Source: an uncultured Anaerolineaceae bacterium
Lineage (GTDB): Bacteria > Chloroflexota > Anaerolineae > Promineifilales > Promineifilaceae
Length of the DNA: 22,251 nucleotides
NCBI GenBank assembly: GCA_937967805.1
Contig: CALBTC010000001.1
Location: forward strand, 1-22,251
Direction: 5' to 3'
Position numbers and translations under genes: made by a program. Positions 1 through 7,280 of this stretch are shown here, piece by piece. The notes below the pieces were generated by a model. The model saw only the letters and a program-made list of their open reading frames with translations, did not search any database and was not told the origin of the DNA. Numbering within the stretch: the first letter of the stretch is position 1; every line of letters starts with the position of its first letter.

Positions 1-177
1 GATGATGGCGCTACCTGTCGTTTAGATGTGCATATTATTGGCAAGGAATCATACGGCCGTGGCGTGGGCGTGCCCATTCACACCTGCGCCGCCGGCATGG
101 AAGAAGACGCCGGGCTGTGCTATACCCCCTGTGAAGATGGTTATTCCGGCGTGGGCCCCGTTTGCTGGAAAGATTAG
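1..177 (+). CDS. C-terminal fragment of a cysteine-rich protein
   Basis: The frame is open from base 1 to a TAG at 175-177 and gives the last 58 residues of a protein whose start lies outside the window. The fragment has six cysteines and glycine/aromatic-rich spacing, including the motifs YGRGVGVP, DAGLCYTPC and GYSGVGPVCW near the end. Such spacing resembles small disulfide-rich extracellular modules, but I cannot name the family with certainty. No membrane segment is visible in the part present. An inverted repeat (190-248) follows 12 bases after the stop and separates it from the convergent regulator gene. The function is unknown; the coding call is supported by the open frame and the cysteine pattern. 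Confidence 0.6.
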   Translation, partial: DDGATCRLDVHIIGKESYGRGVGVPIHTCAAGMEEDAGLCYTPCEDGYSGVGPVCWKD

Positions 178-189
178 ACACGCAGCAAA

Positions 190-248
190 GGACTGGCACT
201 CCTAAACATGACAGTTCTATGGTTGATAGAGTCAAGGAGTGCCAGTCC
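190..248. repeat. 59-bp hairpin element, copy 1
   Basis: Perfect 14-bp arms at 190-203 (GGACTGGCACTCCT) and 235-248 flank a 31-base loop. A second copy at 5799-5857 has the same arm and loop lengths, a similar loop sequence, and two stem positions changed on both arms so that pairing is kept. It fills the gap between two convergent genes and could act as a bidirectional terminator or mRNA end-stabiliser; it has no T tract. Confidence 0.8.
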
Positions 249-279
249 GAAACCTGTTGCGTTGTCTTGCTTTGCACGC

Positions 280-3200
280 TTATCTCTCCTGAGCAGCCAG
301 ATGGTCCTGAAGAAACTGGTGGACAAATATGTAACCGCTGCCTACGCGATGAAGTAAAACGTGTCTGGCCGACTGGTTTAGAAACAAGGTGAACCGACGC
401 GGAATCTGATCAGAATAGCGCAGCAGCAGCCGTAAACACACGTGGCTAATGACGTTAAAACCGCCAAACGCCAGGCCAGAAATTAAGGCAGCAATAATGC
501 CGGCATAAACTCCAAACAGGCCGCCCATTGGTACGTCCCACCATTGCAAAATCAGTCGTTCTAAGAATGTGACAAGCGCCAAAAAGAGACCAATTGCCCC
601 GCCCCAAACCAGCCCGTTTTTACCAGAAAGCCAGATGCCCTGGTTGGGCCGGGCTTTGGTTTCTACATAGCGATTATTCAAACCAAAAAGCAAAACAACC
701 AGCAAGGCAATGGGCATTCCCAGCAATATAACACCTTGCAGCCAAGAGACCCCCGTGCCCATCAGCCGCCATATCACCAAACCAAACACACCGCCGATAA
801 CGAGCGCAGGCAGAATACCCCGCAGGCTGGCCTGCCAGGACCAGCGCAGCGCCTCAACGGTGCCAATGTCATTCTCATAGCTTTGCCCAAAGGCAAAGTG
901 AGACAGCAGCACAAAGAAAAAAGGCTCGGCGGTCGTTTGCAGAATAAACATTTGCGTTTCTTCGCCAAACAGCCACAGCTGCACCATCACGATGAGCGCT
1001 ACGGCCGTCGCCATCACTGCCTTACGCGGCCAATCCCACTGAGAAATTTGCAAACCCGTCCCCTGCTGGCTGCGCCTTTCAAAGAAAAAGATATCAACAC
1101 CCCCCACAACGAAGCCGTAAAAAAGATTAAAACCAAGCGAAGCTATCAAATCAATCCAGGCAATGTTGACGTCCAGCCTGGCGGCCATTAAGAGAGAAGA
1201 ATTCGAGTGCGCCGCGACGCCAATTTGGGGCGCAGTCAGGCCGATCACCCACAAAATCAAGCCAATAAACCCACCCAGCAGCATCCGCGTCAGGATGAGA
1301 TAGGCCCAGCGATACGGCCGTCCCGACAGCCAGCTCGGTTGCAGCGATTCCAGCAAAAAAACCGTTTGTCCCTGCTCGCTCATCTTTTGGGCCAGCCACA
1401 CCAACCAGCTGCGAGCCTGCTGCCAGTGAAAGGGGGATATCGCCGCCAGCTCACGGACCATCTGCTGCACATAGTTATGAAAAATAGTGTCCAAAAGCAC
1501 CTCTTTGCGTCGGGCGTCCGGAGCCGCGAGCGTTTCTGCGCGCAGCGAGGCGCTGCTGTCTTCCTGGCGAAACGCCCGGCTCATCACCTGAAGCATCAGT
1601 GGCGAGCGCACAATCTCTTGCAGCATGGTGTCTTCGCGAATGACCGCATGCAGCCCCGTCACCTGCTCGCCGATGCCGTCCAGGTAGCTGTCTGTCTGGT
1701 CAACCGTCAGCGGTTTGAGCAAAACGGCGCTGTTCAGCTTTACTGGTAGATCAATGGCTTGATACGCCTGAATTCGGCAGCAAAGCGCCATTGGAATTAG
1801 CCCATACCCCTGCCGAAAGTCGTTAATCGCCCGCACGCAATCCGCCTGCTTACTGCTTATTACCTCATCCAACCCGTCGAGCAGGAGTAAAAGCTGATTG
1901 GCTTCAATCCAGGCTTGCCCCATCGCTTTGGGGATTAGATATTTTTCATTCAGCTCATCTACCAGCCAGCGATTGAGCGGCTGAGATTTTTTGGCCCAGG
2001 AAGACAAATTGAACACAACCGGAATAGGCACCCGCACGTCCTGCCTGGCTTGCACCAGCAGGTGGCTGGCTAACTTGAGCAGCATCACCGTTTTGCCAGA
2101 GCCGGGTTCACCAAGAATAAGCAGGGAACGGCCGTACCTGGCAAAAACTGCTTCAATGGGCTGTTCTATCAGGACCGGTACTTGAGGCTGCCGCACAATC
2201 CCTTCCCATGGGTTGGCCACCGCATCCGGCATCGCCTCCAGGCCAATTTCGATTAAGGTGCTTTCGTTGAGCGTCTGGCGCAACACGCCTTCCACCCAAA
2301 ACTGCTGCACCTTGTTAAGCAAAACAAGCTGAGCCTGTCGCTCCTCGGTCTTAGGTAGGCTCGTTCCGTATTGACGGGTTGCCGGTGTTATGCTTGATGC
2401 TTGGCCAGAGTTTAGCGGGGGGCGAGACAGCACATCCACCGGTTCAAACGGGGTCCCGTTGAGCGTAGCTTCCAACACAGCCCCCACCTGCCGCACCGAC
2501 GCAAAACGGTGATTTTTGTCCTTGTGCAGCATTTGCGCCAGCAGGTCAGCCAGCGCCGGCGGTAAATCGTGGCGCACGGCGCGAATATCGGGCGTGGGTT
2601 CTTGCAGGATGGCCATGAGGGTGGCAGCGGAAGTGGGTCTGGCAAACGGCCGTTCCCCCGCCAGCATCTCATACAGCAGCAAGCCAAATGCCCAAATATC
2701 CGAACGCTCGTCCAGCGGCTCGCCCCGGCACGCCTCCGGGCTAAGGTAAGCCACCGACCCCAGCACCCCGCCATGCTGCGTCAAGGTCGATTCTTCACCC
2801 AAACGGGCAATGCCAAAGTCGGTGAGCTTGGGACGGCCGTTGCCATCCAGCAGCACGTTGGCCGGCTTTATGTCCCGATGCAAAATGTTCAGCCGGTGGG
2901 CCCGCGCCAGCGCGTCGCTCAAATCCAGGGCGATAGACAACACATCGTCGAAAGCAGGTTGAGGCGTATCGTGCAAAAAGTCGCGCAGATCCCCGCCCTC
3001 AACCAGTTCCATAACGATATAATGATGGCCTTCTTTCTCATCAGTGGCCAACAACTGCACAATGTGGGGATGGGCCAATTGGCGCAGCGCTTCTGCCTCG
3101 CGGCGAAACCGTTCCACCAGCTCCGGATTGCCCGCCACGCGGCTGCGGTCCAGCATCTTGATGGCCACGGACTGCCCCGTCACGCGGTCCCGCCCGCGGT

Positions 3201-4014
3201 AAACGGTGCCCATCGCACCCTGCCCGAGCGGTTCGCCCAATTCATACTGCCCGGCGATGAGCGCTGCATCATCCAGGCCAAACGCGCCGGCTTCAATTTG
3301 GGCGGCGAGATTGACTGTTTCCCGTTCTGGTGGTGCACCAAGTTCTTCGTCTAACACCTGTTGGCACAGTTCAAATTGGGACAGGGCGGTGCTGCGATCT
3401 CCGGCCAGGGCCAAAGCGCGCATCAGCTGGCGGTGGGCGGCTTCGCGCCACGGTTCCAGGGCCAACTGGCGACGGGCGGTGGCTCGCGCCGCAGCCAAAT
3501 CCGCCTGAGTAATTTGTCGTTCAGTGAGGTCGTCCAGGGCAGCGAGGGCCAGGCGGTGCAGCCGCTCGCGCTCCTGCCGCAGCCAGGTTTCAAACTCAAG
3601 GCTGTCGCAGGTGAAGCCGGGCAGCAGTTCGCCACTGTAATGGGCTACAGCCGTCGCCAAATCCCCACGCGCCAAACCCGCCAAAAAGAGCTGCACATCT
3701 AAAGAATAATCACTTACTGGATTCCATTGAATATTTTGCCGGTTGACCAGAAGAAAGGGCCGCGGCAGCTCATCGCCATCGTTGAGCAGTTGGCGCAGTT
3801 GGTAGAGGGTTTGGCGCAGGTTCTTTTTGGCGGTGCTGTCGGGCACATCGGGCCAGAAGAGGGTGGCTAAACTGTCGCGGGAAAACGGCCGTTCCGCCTG
3901 CAAGATCAAATAAACAAGCAGCCCCTGCGTATTGACAGAACGGAAATTAGTGATGGGCGCATCGTCCAATTTCACCTGAAACGTGCCAAAAAAAGAAACT
4001 TCTAGGCGGGACAT
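280..4014 (-). CDS. BTAD regulator fused to Ser/Thr kinase, NACHT NTPase and membrane domain
   Basis: This 1244-residue protein has four parts. Residues 1-240 form an OmpR-like winged helix plus BTAD module, as in SARP-type activators. Residues about 255-520 form a Hanks-type kinase with glycine loop GQGAMG (264-269), K286, HRDIKPAN (379-386), DFG (399-401) and SPE (425-427), so the kinase looks active. Residues about 610-860 form a NACHT NTPase with P-loop GEPGSGKT (635-642) and Walker B LLLLDGLDE ending at 717. Residues about 905-1190 hold roughly seven hydrophobic segments, followed by a tail ending in GYIFVHQFLQDHLA (about 1227-1240), typical of membrane-attached NACHT proteins. A signalling role at the membrane is inferred. 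The start aligns with the paralogue at 10297. There is no Shine-Dalgarno, and a TAAAAT box lies 5 bases before the ATG. Confidence 0.9.
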   Translation of the reverse strand: MSRLEVSFFGTFQVKLDDAPITNFRSVNTQGLLVYLILQAERPFSRDSLATLFWPDVPDSTAKKNLRQTLYQLRQLLNDGDELPRPFLLVNRQNIQWNPVSDYSLDVQLFLAGLARGDLATAVAHYSGELLPGFTCDSLEFETWLRQERERLHRLALAALDDLTERQITQADLAAARATARRQLALEPWREAAHRQLMRALALAGDRSTALSQFELCQQVLDEELGAPPERETVNLAAQIEAGAFGLDDAALIAGQYELGEPLGQGAMGTVYRGRDRVTGQSVAIKMLDRSRVAGNPELVERFRREAEALRQLAHPHIVQLLATDEKEGHHYIVMELVEGGDLRDFLHDTPQPAFDDVLSIALDLSDALARAHRLNILHRDIKPANVLLDGNGRPKLTDFGIARLGEESTLTQHGGVLGSVAYLSPEACRGEPLDERSDIWAFGLLLYEMLAGERPFARPTSAATLMAILQEPTPDIRAVRHDLPPALADLLAQMLHKDKNHRFASVRQVGAVLEATLNGTPFEPVDVLSRPPLNSGQASSITPATRQYGTSLPKTEERQAQLVLLNKVQQFWVEGVLRQTLNESTLIEIGLEAMPDAVANPWEGIVRQPQVPVLIEQPIEAVFARYGRSLLILGEPGSGKTVMLLKLASHLLVQARQDVRVPIPVVFNLSSWAKKSQPLNRWLVDELNEKYLIPKAMGQAWIEANQLLLLLDGLDEVISSKQADCVRAINDFRQGYGLIPMALCCRIQAYQAIDLPVKLNSAVLLKPLTVDQTDSYLDGIGEQVTGLHAVIREDTMLQEIVRSPLMLQVMSRAFRQEDSSASLRAETLAAPDARRKEVLLDTIFHNYVQQMVRELAAISPFHWQQARSWLVWLAQKMSEQGQTVFLLESLQPSWLSGRPYRWAYLILTRMLLGGFIGLILWVIGLTAPQIGVAAHSNSSLLMAARLDVNIAWIDLIASLGFNLFYGFVVGGVDIFFFERRSQQGTGLQISQWDWPRKAVMATAVALIVMVQLWLFGEETQMFILQTTAEPFFFVLLSHFAFGQSYENDIGTVEALRWSWQASLRGILPALVIGGVFGLVIWRLMGTGVSWLQGVILLGMPIALLVVLLFGLNNRYVETKARPNQGIWLSGKNGLVWGGAIGLFLALVTFLERLILQWWDVPMGGLFGVYAGIIAALISGLAFGGFNVISHVCLRLLLRYSDQIPRRFTLFLNQSARHVLLHRVGSGYIFVHQFLQDHLAAQER

Positions 4015-4019
4015 GTGCC

Positions 4020-4025
4020 ATTTTA
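4020..4025 (-). promoter_or_regulatory. putative -10 box, leaderless start of the BTAD-kinase-NACHT gene
   Basis: On the minus strand TAAAAT is followed by five bases and then the ATG. A transcript started at normal distance from this box would begin at or next to the start codon. No convincing -35 box is seen. The same arrangement occurs at 10303-10308 and 6806-6811. Confidence 0.35.
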
Positions 4026-4394
4026 CCGCAAGGCGCCGCGTTTTGACGACAACCGCGGCCGATTGACAGACATCCTATGAATGTTGTGCGGGAATCTCTA
4101 CAAAGAACTCGTTCATCCTTTTAACTAGCAGCTGTCCATGTGCCGTCCGCACCTGTTTAAGACAAGAGCCACAATTAACGATAGTGAAACGATGGTGCGG
4201 TATGGTGCTGACGATCTACTGACGGCCGTTAAATACCATGTGACTTATATGGGGTAACGCTGCTGTCACGCAAAAAACGTTTAATAGAAACAGACGCCGG
4301 CTCAAACCCTCACATTTGAATAACACCACGGTAGCCCACATTCTTGAACGACAGTATCGGCAAATTCGCAGAACGTATTACAAGGAGCAGTATC
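4026..4394. other. divergent intergenic region
   Basis: This gap of about 370 bases separates the minus-strand regulator from the plus-strand membrane protein gene. I see no convincing gene in it. It holds one ACGGCCGT octamer (4222-4229) directly after the motif GCTGACGATCTACTGACG (4207-4224), which recurs with one change at 6826-6843. An AAGGAG ribosome site (4382-4387) serves the gene starting at 4395. Confidence 0.5.
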
Positions 4395-5183
4395 GTGAGC
4401 AAAAAAAGTACAAAATTCAGCCTCAACATCACTGATCATCTACAGCAAGAATGTGAAGCAATGGCCAAACATGCGCTGGAGTCTGGCAAAAGCTTACCCG
4501 CGCCGATTGTACAGACGCTTGACAGGTTCAACCGCCTGGAGCCAAACAGCCATGCAGATGAAGATTTAGAACAGTTGACAGCTGCCCACGCCCAGTTGGT
4601 CCAGATCGTGGCGCCGGCACGCCCGGAAACGCTGCTGCTGCTGGCGGCCGAAAATCAACAGAATTTGTTCTGCCGCACGCTGGGGCCTGTACCGCTGATT
4701 CGGCATCTGACGGTTACGGCCGTTTTCCTGCTTGCCGCCTTCGCTACCATGACTATATTGGGGCCCGGCCGAGTCTATGACATGGCTTACTACTTAATTG
4801 CCGCCGGGCTGGGAGGCACCTTCTTTAACCTGTATAAAGCAAACCGGTACATCGTCGCCAACACGTTTGATCCCACCTACGCTTTCTCATATTGGATTCG
4901 CATCACGCTGGGCCTGATTGCCGGACTGATCCTGGCCACGCTCATCTTCCCCAACGGCGTAGAAGGCAGCGGCACGCTGCCCCTGACACCGGCGCTCATT
5001 GCCCTGCTGGGCGGCTTCTCGGCCGATGTACTTTACCGCATTCTGGCCCGCCTGGTTGAACTGCTGGAGCTGTTGGTGGAAGGCCGAATGCCCACCTCAA
5101 GCCCAGGGGAACAAGAACGCCTGGCCAAAGCAATTGAAGCGATCACCAATAAAGACGCGGCGGCAGTGGCTGCTGGAAAGTAG
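4395..5183 (+). CDS. four-helix membrane protein of unknown function
   Basis: I choose the GTG at 4395 because AAGGAG (4382-4387) sits 7 bases before it; an in-frame TTG at 4344 has no such site. The protein has 262 residues. Residues 1-100 are soluble and mostly helical, with no signal peptide. Hydrophobic segments lie at about 102-122, 130-147, 166-185 and 198-212, followed by a polar, probably helical C-terminal tail. The segment GLGGTFFNLYKANRYI (about 138-153) is a conserved-looking loop. I do not recognise the family. It is divergent from the kinase-NACHT regulator and 74 bases upstream of the metallophosphoesterase remnant, with an imperfect hairpin between them, so a shared transcript is possible. 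Confidence 0.8.
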   Translation: MSKKSTKFSLNITDHLQQECEAMAKHALESGKSLPAPIVQTLDRFNRLEPNSHADEDLEQLTAAHAQLVQIVAPARPETLLLLAAENQQNLFCRTLGPVPLIRHLTVTAVFLLAAFATMTILGPGRVYDMAYYLIAAGLGGTFFNLYKANRYIVANTFDPTYAFSYWIRITLGLIAGLILATLIFPNGVEGSGTLPLTPALIALLGGFSADVLYRILARLVELLELLVEGRMPTSSPGEQERLAKAIEAITNKDAAAVAAGK

Positions 5184-5195
5184 ACAAAATGATGC

Positions 5196-5241
5196 GTGAT
5201 GGGTGAATCGTGGCCAGGACAATTCACGTTTCACCTATCAC
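5196..5241. repeat. imperfect intergenic inverted repeat
   Basis: Arms GTGATGGGTGAATCGTG (5196-5212) and CACGTTTCACCTATCAC (5225-5241) pair at 15 of 17 positions with a 12-base loop. The element fills the gap between two co-directional genes and ends just before the GGGAG ribosome site of the next one. It resembles the gap-filling inverted repeats seen further right. Confidence 0.65.
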
Positions 5242-5257
5242 ACCTGGGAGTATTAAA

Positions 5258-5785
5258 ATGAGTAACCAGATTCAGTTTGACCAACAAATTGCCGCAGGCT
5301 TAGAAGGCGTGTTCAAGAAAGAGAAAGGGATCGATCCGTTACCGTCGGTTGTTCGAATCCAAAACCCATGAAGAACAGTTGGTAGAAGAAATGGCCGCCG
5401 TTCCGGCCGACGACACGCTGACTGAAGACGAAAAGCAGGTCAAGATGGCCGGCCTGGCCGCCAGGCTGGAATGGGTGCGCGCCCAACAGTCGCAGGGCCA
5501 GGTAGCCGTTGCCCCAGATTTGGCCGACATGCGGCCGTGCTACTTCAACACCGGCTGCTGCAGCTTCTCCGATGGCGACATCACCGGCCTGGAAATTGCC
5601 GACGGCGAGATTCGGCTGATCAAGTGGCCGGGAGACGAAAGCGCTGTCGCTCCCCGCATACTGGCCCGGCCTCTCTAAAGGCTGTTTTCAACCGGCTGCA
5701 ACCGGCATCATCCTCGCAAAAAGCGCGGCAAAACGGCCGCGCATCAGAACGAGCCGTGGGCGAACCGGTAACGGCCGCCGCTTAA
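5258..5785 (+). pseudogene. decayed metallophosphoesterase-like gene with two frameshifts
   Basis: An ATG at 5258 with GGGAG seven bases upstream opens a frame that stops after 37 codons at 5371. Removing one C near 5337 joins it to a second frame (GIDRYRRLFESK), which runs to a stop at 5678. Adding one base near 5664 then continues it (ARASLKAVFNRLQ) to a stop at 5785. The composite is about 175 residues. The block RPCYFNTGCCSFSDGDITG with GEIRLIKWP resembles the C-terminal part of calcineurin-like metallophosphoesterases, from memory of the family. The N-terminal metal-binding motifs (GDxHG, GNHD) are absent, so it is also truncated or internally deleted. Sequencing error at either indel cannot be excluded. 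Confidence 0.6.
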
Positions 5786-5798
5786 CGATTACAGTTAA

Positions 5799-5857
5799 GG
5801 AGTGGCAGTCCTAAATATGGCAGTTTTGTGCCTGTTATGATTAAGGACTGCCACTCC
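5799..5857. repeat. 59-bp hairpin element, copy 2
   Basis: Perfect 14-bp arms at 5799-5812 (GGAGTGGCAGTCCT) and 5844-5857 enclose a 31-base loop similar to that of the copy at 190-248. Relative to copy 1 two C/G positions in the stem are exchanged on both arms, preserving the hairpin. It again lies between convergent gene ends, here the phosphoesterase remnant and the AEC permease gene. Confidence 0.8.
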
Positions 5858-5888
5858 TGGAACGGTTCCACCTCTACGCCAAAGTCAA

Positions 5889-6797
5889 CTACACGAAGGC
5901 CAACAAAAGGGTCAGAGTTACAACACTGGCAATGGTCGAAAAGAGTACGGCCGTTGTCACAAAATCAGGCAATAAATCATGCTCCAGGGCGATGATCGAG
6001 GCGAGAACGGCCGTTGGCATTGCCGCCTGAAATATCCCCGCGCCACGCGCCACGCCGCTTAACCCAAACGGAATCACAAGCAGCAAGCCCAGCGCCGCCC
6101 CGCCCAGCAGGCGGATGCCGCTGGCAATCCACACGTCCCGGCTCAGGCGAATCTGCCTCACCTCAGACAGCTGCACGCCCAGCGCCACCAGCATGGTTGG
6201 CACCATCGCCGCTGCCAGCAGCCCGGTGGTGCGGCTCACCAGCAGCGGCGGCGTGATGTTTAGCCCGTTCACCAGCACCGCCGGAACGATGGCAATGAGC
6301 GCCGGTGTTTTAAGAACGGCCGTCATCGCTGCTAGGCTGCCGCCATTGGTCCAACTGGCCGCCCCCACCCCAATCACAAAAGCAATCACCACAATTGCCA
6401 AGAAGTAAATCGTTGCCGGCAGCAGCCCCTCCGGCCCCAAACGAAACTCGATGAGCGGCAGGCCAAAGTTGCCTACGTTGCCAAAAGTGGCGATGAGGAC
6501 GTAAGCAGCCGTCATCTGGGCGCTGCGCCGCAAAATTTTGGCCACGGCAAAGCCAAGCCCGGCACAGGCCAGCTCCACCACCCAGATGAAGATCACCATC
6601 CTGCCTGCCATGGCTACATCAAATTCGGCCGTGGCAATGACGTTAAACACAAAGCAGGGAATGAGGATGAAGTAGGCAAAGCGGGACAGGGTGCGGGCGT
6701 TCAACTCCAGCCGGGGACCGGCCACATAACCAATCAGCACCAGGGCAAACACCGGCGTGATCACGTTGAAAAATATTTCGGCTAATTGGGCAATCAT
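5889..6797 (-). CDS. AEC-family (auxin efflux carrier type) permease
   Basis: The 302-residue protein is almost entirely hydrophobic, with about ten membrane segments, the normal size and layout for the AEC family of bile/arsenite/riboflavin-transporter-like carriers. Supporting motifs are GNVGNFGLPL (106-115) and QAAMPTAV (257-264), which match the two broken-helix motifs of the family. Members export or take up small organic acids; the substrate here cannot be told. I chose the ATG at 6797, which begins the first membrane helix. An in-frame TTG at 6854 would add 19 polar residues and has AGGAG only 2 bases before it. There is no Shine-Dalgarno before 6797, but a TACAAT box lies 8 bases upstream. 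It is divergent from a small peptide gene at 6972. Confidence 0.88.
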   Translation of the reverse strand: MIAQLAEIFFNVITPVFALVLIGYVAGPRLELNARTLSRFAYFILIPCFVFNVIATAEFDVAMAGRMVIFIWVVELACAGLGFAVAKILRRSAQMTAAYVLIATFGNVGNFGLPLIEFRLGPEGLLPATIYFLAIVVIAFVIGVGAASWTNGGSLAAMTAVLKTPALIAIVPAVLVNGLNITPPLLVSRTTGLLAAAMVPTMLVALGVQLSEVRQIRLSRDVWIASGIRLLGGAALGLLLVIPFGLSGVARGAGIFQAAMPTAVLASIIALEHDLLPDFVTTAVLFSTIASVVTLTLLLAFV

Positions 6798-6805
6798 GGG
6801 GGCGA

Positions 6806-6811
6806 ATTGTA
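6806..6811 (-). promoter_or_regulatory. putative -10 box, near-leaderless start of the AEC permease gene
   Basis: TACAAT on the minus strand is followed by 8 bases and the ATG at 6797, which fits a transcript starting at or next to the AUG. The shared motif GCTGACGATCTGCTGACG (6826-6843) covers the place where a -35 box would be. Confidence 0.35.
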
Positions 6812-6971
6812 TCCCACTCTCCTCTGCTGACGATCTGCTGACGCTACACCCCAAATCTCCTGACGAACTGAAGACGGCCGTTCGCTATCCTGCCAGTAAT
6901 TAAGCAAAGGGACATCCGGCCGGACCCCACAAATTGTATCGTAACCATCAGTTCGTAAAGGAGATTTTAAA

Positions 6972-7094
6972 ATGTTTAGTATCGTAATTTCGGGTGTCCT
7001 CTTTTTGTCGCAAGCTGCCCCTTTCGTTAAACCCCTCATCGATATTGGCAGCCTGATGTGCAGCGTCGGCAATCCTGGTGCCTGCGGCGGTTAA
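6972..7094 (+). CDS. small hydrophobic peptide with C-terminal cysteines (40 aa)
   Basis: An ATG at 6972 follows AAAGGAG (6957-6963) at good spacing and gives 40 residues ending in TAA at 7092-7094. The first 20 residues are hydrophobic (MFSIVISGVLFLSQAA), like a signal peptide or membrane anchor although without a basic N-terminus. The C-terminal 15 residues contain two cysteines and several glycines (MCSVGNPGACGG). A strong intrinsic terminator for this strand follows at 7251-7280, which supports a real short transcript. The stop overlaps the left edge of the 111-bp repeat element. Its function is unknown; an exported peptide is possible. It is divergent from the AEC permease gene and convergent with the second BTAD regulator. 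Confidence 0.6.
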   Translation: MFSIVISGVLFLSQAAPFVKPLIDIGSLMCSVGNPGACGG

Positions 7095-7203
7095 GCAAAC
7101 CACAGAAAGTATTTTGAAAAACGGGCAGCGATTTCTCTGTAGTTTGCTCAAGTAAAAACCAATTTCGCGCTCATTCTAAATCAAGCTTCTTTTTGGTTTT
7201 TAC
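7093..7203. repeat. 111-bp two-hairpin element, copy A
   Basis: The element has two hairpins in series. The first pairs AAGCAAACCACAGAAA (7093-7108) with TTTCTCTGTAGTTTGCT ending at 7148. The second pairs GTAAAAACCAA (7152-7162) with TTGGTTTTTAC (7193-7203). The reverse complement of 20116-20226 has the same length and matches along its whole length with scattered differences. It contains no gene and overlaps the stop codon of the 40-residue peptide gene. Confidence 0.85.
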
Positions 7204-7250
7204 ATAATGTGCAGCATTTCAAAAGAAAACAATAATTAGATTGCTTTGCA

Positions 7251-7280
7251 GAGGTGAATTAATCATTCGCCTCTTTTTTT
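7251..7280 (+). terminator. intrinsic terminator of the 40-aa peptide gene
   Basis: GAGGTGAAT (7251-7259) pairs with ATTCGCCTC (7265-7273), with one G-T pair and a five-base loop, and is followed directly by seven T residues (7274-7280). Its polarity is for plus-strand transcripts. It overlaps the last codons of the convergent BTAD regulator gene. Confidence 0.8.

Noticed and set aside
162..392. Plus-strand frame of 76 codons at the left edge
   Set aside because: It runs through the hairpin element and then antisense to the C-terminus of the kinase-NACHT protein, with no ribosome site.
4063..4068. TTGACA as a -35 box on the plus strand
   Set aside because: No acceptable -10 box lies 16-18 bases downstream, and the gene start is more than 300 bases away.
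4080..4130. 15-codon frame starting at an ATG near 4078
   Set aside because: It has no ribosome site and no recognisable sequence features.
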